Part shown: piece by piece, positions 25,316 to 32,320 of the stretch
Position numbering within the stretch: position 1 is the stretch's first letter
Layout: every line of letters begins with the position of its first letter
Source: CAYPPG01 sp964412555
GTDB taxonomy: Bacteria; Hinthialibacterota; Hinthialibacteria; Hinthialibacterales; Hinthialibacteraceae
Direction: 5' to 3'
DNA: 64,000 bases
Assembly: GCA_964412555.1 (NCBI GenBank)
Contig: CAYPPG010000004.1
Coordinates: 62,001-126,000 of the forward strand
Position numbers and translations under genes: made by a program
Notes under the pieces: model-generated
Databases searched by the model: none
What the model saw: only the letters and a program-made list of their open reading frames with translations
Told to the model about the DNA's origin: nothing

Positions 25316-26338
25316 ATGGTACGAGGAGCGAAAGAAAAAGCCAGGCTAACCGGGAAAAAGAAGGCCGCCATTTTGATGGTGACGCTGGGGCCGGATATAG
25401 CTGCCGATGTTTATCGCAATCTCGCCGATGAAGAAATCGAACAAATTACCCTAGAAGTCGCCAACCTCGGAACTGTTCCACAAGAAATGACGCATCAGGT
25501 CATCGAAGAATTTTACCACACCGCGATGGCCAAACAATATATTTCGCAAGGTGGTATTTCAACCGCCCGAGAAATCTTGGAAAAAGCCCTCGGTCCCGGA
25601 AAAGCGATGGAGGTTATCGAACGATTACAAGGGATGCTTCAAGGGACTCCCTTCGATTTCCTCAAAAAAGTCGATCCCAACCATTTGCTGAACTTCATTC
25701 AAAGCGAGCACCCGCAAACCGTCGCTTTGATTCTTGCCCACTTGGAATACGATCAATCTGCCGTCATCATGTCCGCCCTTCCGCCGGAAACGCAGACGGA
25801 AGTCGCGCTGCGTATCGCGTTGATGGAGCAAACAACCCCTGAAATCATTTCCGAAGTGGAACGTGTATTGGAGCGCAAAATCGCCACGGTGCTCTCCCAA
25901 GAATTCTCGGCAGCTGGTGGTATCGAGGCGTTGGCGGAATTGCTCAACCGCGTCGATCGTGCAACAGAAAAATCGATTCTCGAAACGTTGGAAGAAGAGA
26001 ATCAGGAACTTGCGGTTGAAATCAAGAAATTGATGTTCACCTTCGACGATATCATTCTTCTCGACGACCGCGCCATTCAACAGGTGCTGAAACAAGTCGA
26101 TATGAAGGAACTTGCAGTGGCCTTAAAAGGCGCCAACGAAGAAGTGAAAACCAAAATTTTCAACAATGTCTCATCCCGCGCCGCGGATAACATTCGGGAA
26201 GATATGGAATTTATGGGTCCGGTTCGAGTGAAACAAGTGGAAGAAGCCCAACAAAAAATCGTCGCCATTATTCGTAAACTCGAAGAAGACGGTGAGATTA
26301 TCATCAATCGCGGCGGCGATGATCAGATGATGGCATGA
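25316..26338 (+). CDS. fliG: Flagellar motor switch protein FliG
   Basis: 340 residues, full length. The N-terminal domain (KKKAAILMVTLGPDIAADVY, LADEEIEQITLEVANLG) contacts FliF. The middle domain carries the EHPQT motif (FIQSEHPQTVALILAHL), and the C-terminal domain has FTFDDIILLDDRAIQQVLKQVD and ELAVALKGANEEVKTKIFNN with the charged torque helix, ending in VEEAQQKIVAIIRKLEEDGEI. It builds the cytoplasmic rotor ring that interacts with MotA and FliM. No other flagellar gene lies in the window; neighbours are a lipoprotein gene and decayed toxin-antitoxin genes. Confidence 0.95.
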   Translation: MVRGAKEKARLTGKKKAAILMVTLGPDIAADVYRNLADEEIEQITLEVANLGTVPQEMTHQVIEEFYHTAMAKQYISQGGISTAREILEKALGPGKAMEVIERLQGMLQGTPFDFLKKVDPNHLLNFIQSEHPQTVALILAHLEYDQSAVIMSALPPETQTEVALRIALMEQTTPEIISEVERVLERKIATVLSQEFSAAGGIEALAELLNRVDRATEKSILETLEEENQELAVEIKKLMFTFDDIILLDDRAIQQVLKQVDMKELAVALKGANEEVKTKIFNNVSSRAADNIREDMEFMGPVRVKQVEEAQQKIVAIIRKLEEDGEIIINRGGDDQMMA

Positions 26339-26410
26339 GCGATTATGACTCTTTCTTGAATTTCATACGCATGAGAAGGAATGGGATTTGGTCGTTACTA
26401 TCGTTACATA

Positions 26411-26498
26411 TTATTCGTAATGACTCCATAGTCTCAAGACCTAAATGATTCGTTCTTCCTCTAATACCTAGCTTCGTATAAACCAACCGCCAACTCAC
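26411..26498 (-). pseudogene. yoeB: yoeB toxin remnant with large internal deletion
   Basis: A GTG overlapping the antitoxin stop (GTGA) opens VSWRLVYTK, the canonical start of YoeB toxins. In another frame immediately after, the DNA encodes VLEEERII-stop-VLRLWSHYE-stop, which is the canonical YoeB C-terminus (VLEEExxxKVLRxWTHYE) with a stop in place of Lys. About 55-60 codons between the two ends are missing and the junction is frameshifted. Both ends of intact YoeB encode an RLVY segment, so deletion between short direct repeats is a plausible cause. The toxin cannot be functional. Confidence 0.75.
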
Positions 26499-26737
26499 CA
26501 CTCCAATTCCTCGCAGCATTCATCAATAGGTGTATTCATACCTTCTCGAATGGATTCGCGCATTCCGGGAATTGATAGCAGAAAAAGTGTTTCCTGAATT
26601 GCCTTCCAGTCTTCCTCGGAAATCAACACAGCCTTGTTTCGTTTTCCCGTTATCAATAACGGCTGATGAGAAGAAGCGGCTTCATCAATCAAGCGATACA
26701 AATTAGCGCTGGCTTCACTGGCAGTGATTGCAGTCAT
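26495..26737 (-). CDS. yefM: YefM/Phd-family antitoxin, toxin lost
   Basis: 80 residues of the Phd/YefM fold: MTAITASEASANLYRLIDEA, HQPLLITGKRNKAVLISEEDW, ETLFLLSIPGMRESI, and the acidic tail ECCEELEW that wraps the toxin. AGAAGG precedes the ATG. The frame is intact and of normal length. The cognate yoeB overlaps its stop codon but has an internal deletion (26411-26498), so this is an antitoxin without a working partner here. It could still neutralise a YoeB encoded elsewhere. Confidence 0.85.
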   Translation of the reverse strand: MTAITASEASANLYRLIDEAASSHQPLLITGKRNKAVLISEEDWKAIQETLFLLSIPGMRESIREGMNTPIDECCEELEW

Positions 26738-26766
26738 GCTACACCTTCTCTTTCAAATCGTTTCAT
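26734..26766 (-). pseudogene. Possible hicA toxin remnant
   Basis: An ATG overlapping the HicB stop (ATGA) starts a ten-codon frame MKRFEREGVA, whose stop overlaps the yefM start. Many HicA toxins begin MKRxxLxxHLEREGC, so the peptide reads like that N-terminus with an internal deletion. It is very short and also contains the yefM ribosome site, so chance resemblance is quite possible. Confidence 0.25.
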
Positions 26767-26981
26767 CCAATTGTAATTGTGTCTTGGATATCATCTTCGG
26801 GTAGTATGCGTAAGATATCTGCAGTGCAATCATCCAAGATCAATTCAATGGCATGCCGCAAATTGTTTTTGGTTTCTTCTATTGTTTCACCTTGTCCATT
26901 GGCGCCAGGCACTTCTGGCCAAATGGCCCGGTAGCCACCCTCAGGTGCAGCTTCTATGATCGCTGTGAATTCTGCTTTCAT
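26763..26981 (-). CDS. HicB-family antitoxin, no intact HicA partner
   Basis: 72 residues with the partial RNase-H fold of HicB: FTAIIEAAPEGGYRAIWPEV, GANGQGETIEETKNNLRHAIELILDD. The C-terminal part (ILRILPEDDIQDTITIG) is the linker; no extra DNA-binding domain is visible. It sits 15 bp after serC in the same direction and 25 bp before yefM. No full HicA gene is adjacent. Confidence 0.8.
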   Translation of the reverse strand: MKAEFTAIIEAAPEGGYRAIWPEVPGANGQGETIEETKNNLRHAIELILDDCTADILRILPEDDIQDTITIG

Positions 26982-26996
26982 CCCATCACCTAAGTA

Positions 26997-28091
26997 TTAT
27001 CCTTGTTGTTTCTGGTAATCGATCATGAAATCCCGAAGCGTTTCCACGCCTTCAATCGGCATAGCGTTATAGATCGAGGCACGGAAACCACCGACCGAGC
27101 GGTGCCCCTTCAGTTCAAAGAGGTTGCGTTCTTTCGCTTTTTCGATGAATTCCGATTCGACATCCGGATGGGGCAGTGTCCAGGTAACATTCATGAGTGA
27201 GCGATCCTCTTTCGCGGCATGACCGTTGTAAAAGCCGTTGCTTTGATCGATGGCGTCATAAAGCAAGTTGGCTTTTTTACGGTTGATCTCTTCCATCTTG
27301 GCGAGACCGCCGATTTTTTCCTGGAGCCATCGGGTGACCAACATGACGATATAGATTGCAAACACCGGGGGTGTGTTCAGTGCGGAATCCCCTTTGACCA
27401 ATTCCCGGTAATCGAAAAGCGGATGGAGTCCGTCGCCGATTTTCTCAAGAATGTCGTCGCGAATAATCACAATCGTAACACCGGCAGGCCCGGCGTTCTT
27501 TTGTGCGCCCGCATAAAAAATTCCGTATTTTTCGATGGGAATTGGGCGGCTGAGAAAATCGGAGGACGCATCACAGACCAGCGGAACATCGCCGGTTTCC
27601 GGTTCTTCAAAAAATTCAACACCTTGGATCGTTTCATTGGAGGTAAAATGAACGTAAGCCGCGTTCGGATCGAATTTTAATTCTGTACCTTTCGGGATTC
27701 GTTTGTAGTTTTCCTCGGCACCGTCCCAAACAGTGTTGACATCGCCTTCCAATTTAGCTTCTTTGATCGCTTTTTTACCCCACGAGCCGGTGACGATATA
27801 ATCGGCGGGTTTCCCTGTGCCACGCAATAGATTCATTGGGATCAATGAAAACTGTTGGGTTGCCCCACCTTGCAAAAATAGGATTTGATAGTTGTCAGGG
27901 ATATTGAGCAAGTTTTTTAAATTTTGCTTCGTTTCCGCGAGAATTTCCTTGAAATATTTGGAGCGGTGGCTGATTTCCAATACCGACATGCCCACACCGG
28001 GCAACGATGTCATATGTTCCTGCGCTTCCTTCAATACCGGCAATGGGAGAATAGCCGGCCCCGGTGAAAAATTGTACACTCTTTTTTCCAT
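26997..28091 (-). CDS. serC: Phosphoserine aminotransferase
   Basis: 364 residues, normal SerC size. It converts 3-phosphohydroxypyruvate plus glutamate to phosphoserine in serine biosynthesis, with PLP as cofactor. Diagnostic segments: YNFSPGPAILPLPVL, GVGMSVLEISHRSKYF, ILFLQGGATQQFSLIPMNL, VHFTSNETIQGVEF, VCDASSDFLSRP, the PLP-lysine segment YAGAQKNAGPAG, and LKGHRSVGGFRASIYNAMP. The protein is cytoplasmic. The HicB gene follows 15 bp downstream; no other serine genes are adjacent. Confidence 0.96.
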   Translation of the reverse strand: MEKRVYNFSPGPAILPLPVLKEAQEHMTSLPGVGMSVLEISHRSKYFKEILAETKQNLKNLLNIPDNYQILFLQGGATQQFSLIPMNLLRGTGKPADYIVTGSWGKKAIKEAKLEGDVNTVWDGAEENYKRIPKGTELKFDPNAAYVHFTSNETIQGVEFFEEPETGDVPLVCDASSDFLSRPIPIEKYGIFYAGAQKNAGPAGVTIVIIRDDILEKIGDGLHPLFDYRELVKGDSALNTPPVFAIYIVMLVTRWLQEKIGGLAKMEEINRKKANLLYDAIDQSNGFYNGHAAKEDRSLMNVTWTLPHPDVESEFIEKAKERNLFELKGHRSVGGFRASIYNAMPIEGVETLRDFMIDYQKQQG

Positions 28092-28147
28092 GTTATTATT
28101 CCCTCTCTTATAATCAGAATGAAATGAATGGGATATATGCGCATCGG

Positions 28148-28305
28148 GGTAATCTCAGAACCTATGTTTCTGGCAAGATTACCACAATATCGGGCAATCA
28201 CAAAGGATTGCCCCTACATCATGTAGGGGTAGACCTATGTGTCTACCCAGTTTTGAGACAGCCCCAATCGTGAAATAATTGTTGGGGTAACCGTTCGGCT
28301 ACCCC
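28148..28305. repeat. Cluster of five consecutive hairpins (family C)
   Basis: The 302-bp space between the serC start and the sulfatase end is mostly inverted repeats in a row: GGTAATC...GATTACC (28148-28183, with inner CAGAA/TTCTG), GGGCAATC-ACAAAG-GATTGCCC, CCCCTACATCATGTAGGGG (perfect), GGGTAGAC-CTATGT-GTCTACCC, and GGGGTA-ACCGTTCGGC-TACCCC. Neighbouring hairpins share end bases, so alternative pairings are possible. No long T-run follows. Confidence 0.65.
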
Positions 28306-28393
28306 AAATTCGTTTCGTGTATCACTAAATGAGAAAGTATTACACTATTTTATGGGCAAATTAGGAGATTGTGAAGAGAAGCGCTTGATCATA

Positions 28394-29749
28394 CTAACCC
28401 TTTAGTTTCGGACGATCCTTCTTCTGAATGGTTTTCATCAGTTCTTTCATCTCTTCGACTTTTTGAGGATATTCTTTCGATACATCTTTTTTTTCATATG
28501 GATCTTTAGCGAGATTATATAATTCTGTTTCATTCTCAGCCGGAATCACCAATTTCCAGTCGCCATGGCGGACCGCTTTCATGCGTCCGGTGTCCCAATA
28601 CATCGTGCACGGCTGAATGGATTCACAATTTCCATTTAAGCATGGCCAAACATTGACGCCGTCCCATTCCAGATTGTCGGGTGGATCATAATCGGCCAGC
28701 TTGCAAAGCGTCGGCATCCAATCCACGACATGAAGGGGAGCGGAAACGGTTCCAGGCTCGAAAATTCCCTTCCAATTGATGAAGGCTGGGATACGAATCC
28801 CGCCTTCGTAGACTTGCCCTTTCCAGCCTCGGTAGGGATCGTTGTCCCCTAAGACCGTATGCGGTTTATCCGCATATCGCCCTTGATATTGGGTGTCGCT
28901 GTGCCAGCTTTTTTGACCGCCGTTGTCGCTTGTGTATAGAATGAGGGTATTTTCGCGGATTTGTTTGCGGTCGAGTGCCTGCACGATTTTCCCGATTCCG
29001 GCATCCATGTGCGTTATACTGGCGCAATACCATCGGCGGGAATCTTCTTCGACATCTTTATACATATCCGTCCATTTTTCCGGTTCTTTCAGAGGAAAGT
29101 GAGGGACGCTGTAGGTAACATAAAGAAAAAAAGGTTTGTCAGATTCTTCGATAACTCGCACCGCCTCTTCGGAAATCAGGTCTGTAGCGTGGCCTTCTTC
29201 GTCGAGGTATTCGTCATTGCGGTGCCAGGATTTTACACCGGTTTTGTAGTTGTGGGTATAGGGATCGCATTGACCGTGGAAATAGCCGTAGGAGGAATCG
29301 AAGCCGTATTTCAAAGGAGTGTATTCCGGTGGTGATCCCATATGCCATTTCCCCGAAATAGCCGTATGGTATCCCTTTTTTTGTAGAGCGGCGGCCAAGG
29401 TAACGGTATCATCATAAAAAATACGTCCATAATCCGGCCCGGTCACACCGAAACGGCTGGGATATTTTCCAGTCAGTAAGCCGACACGGGTGGGTGTACA
29501 GGTGGGTGTAGCGTAATGTTGGGTGAATTTCAAACCTTCTCGCGCCAGCCGGTCCAAATTCGGGGTGATCATCTTCGGATTGTTATACCCGATATCGTTC
29601 CAGCCCATATCGTCTGCAACGATCACCACAATGTTGGGTGGTCTGTTTTTTTTCTCGTCAGCAGATGAAATATTCCCTGATAAAAATGAGGTGGCAGACA
29701 GAAAGGCTGCGGAATTTTTTAGAAATTTTCGGCGTGGGTATTCTTGCAT
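28394..29749 (-). CDS. Tat-exported type I sulfatase
   Basis: 451 residues with a twin-arginine leader (YPRRKFLKNSAAFLSA). The formylglycine signature CTPTR has Cys84, which a sulfatase-maturating enzyme would convert. Metal ligands are Asp46-Asp47 (IVADDMGWNDIGYNN) and the DNGG segment (YTSDNGGQKSWH). Other landmarks are TGKYPSRFGVTG, GKWHMGS and the C-terminal subdomain with MYWDTGRMKAVRHGDWKLV. It probably removes sulfate esters from glycans in the periplasm; the substrate class cannot be fixed by eye. Fits with the other exported glycan enzymes in the window. Confidence 0.9.
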   Translation of the reverse strand: MQEYPRRKFLKNSAAFLSATSFLSGNISSADEKKNRPPNIVVIVADDMGWNDIGYNNPKMITPNLDRLAREGLKFTQHYATPTCTPTRVGLLTGKYPSRFGVTGPDYGRIFYDDTVTLAAALQKKGYHTAISGKWHMGSPPEYTPLKYGFDSSYGYFHGQCDPYTHNYKTGVKSWHRNDEYLDEEGHATDLISEEAVRVIEESDKPFFLYVTYSVPHFPLKEPEKWTDMYKDVEEDSRRWYCASITHMDAGIGKIVQALDRKQIRENTLILYTSDNGGQKSWHSDTQYQGRYADKPHTVLGDNDPYRGWKGQVYEGGIRIPAFINWKGIFEPGTVSAPLHVVDWMPTLCKLADYDPPDNLEWDGVNVWPCLNGNCESIQPCTMYWDTGRMKAVRHGDWKLVIPAENETELYNLAKDPYEKKDVSKEYPQKVEEMKELMKTIQKKDRPKLKG

Positions 29750-29971
29750 GTTTCACTCTCCTGCTTCAGCTCGTTTCTTACTGGTGAACCGTAAGTATCA
29801 TTTTAAATTGGCTGCGTCCATTTTTGAAAAGTCTTACTTTTTTCACAATTCTCCTCACTTGATCAATGATCTATATTTTGATATATACCAGCCAAATCTC
29901 AAAATACAAGATATGGATGTCACAGGTATCACGGGAATGACTTCAGGTTTGCCTTTTTTTGAGCGCGAACC

Positions 29972-30055
29972 GGCAAGGGCAGACTTCGCTTGCCCTTGTT
30001 ACCCATCATTCTAGGCAAGGGTAGACTACACTTGTCCTTGTTTCCCACCATTCTG
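29972..30055. repeat. Two tandem 42-bp family B repeats
   Basis: GGCAAGGGCAGACTTCGCTT begins at 29972 and a diverged copy begins at 30014, a period of exactly 42 bp. Each unit has a hairpin (CAAGGGCA...TGCCCTTG) and a TACCC/TTCCC tail. They lie in the 499-bp gap between the sulfatase gene and the VWA operon. The rest of that gap is AT-rich without a convincing gene, apart from the inverted repeat at 30173-30189. Confidence 0.7.
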
Positions 30056-30172
30056 TCATCGTTTATCACTGACACCCGCCATGGTACAAACCCAAGGAAA
30101 TTTCTCTTCTACTGAAACTAAAATCCTACTCAGTCGTATTAATTATTAATATGGAGAGGAAAAAAGATTATA

Positions 30173-30189
30173 ATGAACGGGTTGTTCAT
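30173..30189. promoter_or_regulatory. Inverted repeat ahead of the tubulin/actin operon
   Basis: ATGAAC-GGGTT-GTTCAT, perfect 6-base arms with a 5-base spacer, 60 bp before the first gene of the operon. It resembles the LexA-type palindrome at 5968 (GAAC-N4-GTTC) but has one more spacer base, so I do not call it a LexA site. A repressor operator is a reasonable guess only. Confidence 0.3.
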
Positions 30190-30248
30190 GACTGTTTGGT
30201 TGTCATAGTATCATGATATTGTGATTTTTATTTGCAGATAGGATCAAA

Positions 30249-31634
30249 ATGAGATTACCGCCCATCGTACTGTTACTATCCATTTTTATTGCAGGATGCA
30301 CGTATACCGAACCGATCCCGCCTCCGCTCCCGAAAGATATTCAAGCACGATTTCATCCTGGAATCGAATCCGCCACAGAAACGATCACTCTGACGAACGC
30401 GCTTGAAAATGTGGAGAAAATCGAGATTTACCTCGATGCCTCGCAATCCATGCGGGGATATATCGGAAGTGGAGGAGCGGAAGCAGAACAATATGATTAT
30501 ATGAAAATCTTACAGAATCTGTTTTCCGCCTCCCAATCGATAGCACCGATTCATTTTTTCAAATTCGGATCGACGATTTCTCCTATCGAAGGCTCCATCC
30601 GGAATTTGATTCGATCAACCAATTTTTATAGTGAAATTCACACTCGTCTGGAAACATTGATTGAATCATTCTTGGACAGGGAACCGGAAAAAACCATGTT
30701 CATGATCGTGACGGACGGGGTGCAGTCGGATAAAGGCAACAATCTAATCCGCATCACAGAGGCCGTGAATGGTTGGGTGGAAGCGGGATATGCGATGGAA
30801 ATCCTTGGCTTTCGCAGTGAATTTCACGGGACGATTTTTTCGGAAATCATCTTGAATCCCGATCCCCGGCATCGAATCCAATATGATTCGGTTTCAAGTG
30901 ATCCGAGCACATTTCGTCCTTTTTATCTCTATGTTTTTGCACCTAAAACCGAACAACTATCGGTGATCAATCGAATTTCGAAACAATATGGGCTGAATGC
31001 CGAAGTGTTCAATCCTTCTGCCCCGCTCGTACGGACAACGAAGATTCAGAACGCCCTTTTGGCATTTCATGATCCGCAACATCCGCCGTTATTGGATACG
31101 TATATGACCGATTCCTTCAAGATCGAAGATGAATTGATCCACCTCGAATATATTTATTGGAAAGATACGCCCGGCATGCGCAAAGAAGAGATGTATCCTC
31201 TGCAAATCGATTACCAACCCCATCCCGAAAATTCGCTGAACTTGCGGAATTCCGATCATCTTCGTCCCAGGATTCGAGGTACTTATTTTTTTGCGAATCA
31301 ATGGGAATCGATCGATCAATCTTACTATCCAGGCGATCCAGTCATTGAATCAAAACCATCCGTTTCGCCAAACGCCAACTCGTTCACTATCCTTTTTCCT
31401 ATGAAACGGCCGCAACAAGCGGGCTGGTTTGTGTATCAATGTGAGTTGTATCCGGAACTGGGTTCTCTTGATCCGCCGGCATGGGTAACTGAATGGTCGA
31501 CGGAATGGGATGCCGATCCGGCGAATGGTAATAAAACTTTAAACTTTTCGAAACTAGCAATCAGTATCATCAACAAAGTCACGATCAATCAGCGGTTGTT
31601 TTTATTTTATTTGATTGCTGGAGTGAATATTTAG
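30249..31634 (+). CDS. VWA-like domain lipoprotein, first gene of the tubulin/actin operon
   Basis: 461 residues, ATG with AGGA five bases upstream. The lipobox IAGC places the acylated Cys at residue 17. From residue ~57 it has a von Willebrand A-like fold: KIEIYLDASQSMRGYI with the DxSxS metal site at 63-67, ILQNLFSASQ, and TMFMIVTDGVQSD. The remaining ~280 residues are beta-rich with no domain I recognise. The very end (LFLFYLIAGVNI) is hydrophobic. The protein is probably anchored to the membrane and faces the periplasm, where VWA domains usually mediate metal-dependent protein contacts. A repeat array separates it from the next gene of the operon. Confidence 0.75.
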   Translation: MRLPPIVLLLSIFIAGCTYTEPIPPPLPKDIQARFHPGIESATETITLTNALENVEKIEIYLDASQSMRGYIGSGGAEAEQYDYMKILQNLFSASQSIAPIHFFKFGSTISPIEGSIRNLIRSTNFYSEIHTRLETLIESFLDREPEKTMFMIVTDGVQSDKGNNLIRITEAVNGWVEAGYAMEILGFRSEFHGTIFSEIILNPDPRHRIQYDSVSSDPSTFRPFYLYVFAPKTEQLSVINRISKQYGLNAEVFNPSAPLVRTTKIQNALLAFHDPQHPPLLDTYMTDSFKIEDELIHLEYIYWKDTPGMRKEEMYPLQIDYQPHPENSLNLRNSDHLRPRIRGTYFFANQWESIDQSYYPGDPVIESKPSVSPNANSFTILFPMKRPQQAGWFVYQCELYPELGSLDPPAWVTEWSTEWDADPANGNKTLNFSKLAISIINKVTINQRLFLFYLIAGVNI

Positions 31635-31637
31635 CAG

Positions 31638-31761
31638 GTAGCAAGGGCAAGCGAATTCTACCCTTGCCGGATAACGCTCCACCGCCAGGGCAGACCTAAC
31701 GTCTTGACCTGGGTACCCGATCTATTGTGGTGCAGACCGGCAGTCTGCAACACAAGGTTTC
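31638..31761. repeat. Three repeat hairpins between operon genes 1 and 2
   Basis: GCAAGGGCAAGCGAATTCTA followed by CCCTTGC; CCAGGGCAGACCTAACGTCT followed by TGACCTGGGTACCC (family B with its TACCC tail); then TGCAGACCGGCAGTCTGCA (perfect 7-base arms). They fill almost the whole space between the VWA lipoprotein and the membrane protein gene. Confidence 0.7.
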
Positions 31762-31783
31762 AAAGGGAAAGGAGTTTCTGAAA

Positions 31784-32287
31784 TTGAATGTCTTGAATGG
31801 ATTCATACAATTGTTTTCCTTGATCGTAAAAAAGCCGTTGTCGGTTATGTTGGCGGATTGGATGCTGACCGTCAAACAATATCTTAACGAACTAGTACCG
31901 GCTGTCGCTCTTTTGATCGCGATCTTTGTGTTGTTGTATTGGCTCGGTACATGGTTTTATTCGATCAATCGGCCGCGAAAAGTGTACCGCATGATTTGGC
32001 TTTGGCGGCTTCCATTGTTTGGATTGCTGGTAGCGGTTTTCGGGATCACCGTTTGGCGAGGTTATTACTATCTCTCGGTATTTTGGCAAACCACACCGGA
32101 ATTGCAAACGCCCCATAGTGTCGCCGGTACCGTTCATCCTCTGCAGATTCAGATTTTGATTTGGTCTATAGTGGTTGCCGCATTGTCTTGCCTTATTTTT
32201 TGGCTGATTTCGCTCATCGGCTCGTTCGGAAAAATTCGTTATGCCGTGCCGGGGAAATATGCATTGGTCAAGCTGATTCGCCGGTAA
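31784..32287 (+). CDS. Membrane protein of the tubulin/actin operon
   Basis: About 168 residues from TTG 31784, chosen because AAAGGAG lies nine bases upstream; an earlier start at 31727 would place repeat DNA inside the protein. Three hydrophobic segments are visible: VPAVALLIAIFVLLYWLGTW, WRLPLFGLLVAVFGITVW and LIWSIVVAALSCLIFWLISL. The N-terminal 45 residues (FSLIVKKPLSVMLADWML) may add a membrane-associated helix. No family recognised. It is 33 bp upstream of the tubulin-like gene and likely provides a membrane anchor for the complex. Confidence 0.65.
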   Translation: MNVLNGFIQLFSLIVKKPLSVMLADWMLTVKQYLNELVPAVALLIAIFVLLYWLGTWFYSINRPRKVYRMIWLWRLPLFGLLVAVFGITVWRGYYYLSVFWQTTPELQTPHSVAGTVHPLQIQILIWSIVVAALSCLIFWLISLIGSFGKIRYAVPGKYALVKLIRR

Positions 32288-32320
32288 ATGTCAACAAAAA
32301 AGTATTGAGGTATATGTCCG

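Noticed and set aside
27219..27680. Plus-strand open frame inside serC
   Set aside because: Antisense to a clear phosphoserine aminotransferase; composition is that of a shadow frame.
28192..28305. Hairpins as intrinsic terminators
   Set aside because: G/C-rich stems are present but no run of T follows any of them in either direction; the same applies to the family A and B copies checked.
29523..30014. Plus-strand open frame of about 160 codons across the sulfatase start
   Set aside because: It overlaps the well-supported sulfatase gene antisense, ends in repeat DNA and resembles no protein family.
30173..30189. Second LexA box
   Set aside because: The spacer is five bases rather than four, so it does not fit the GAAC-N4-GTTC pattern found at umuDC; kept only as a generic inverted repeat.
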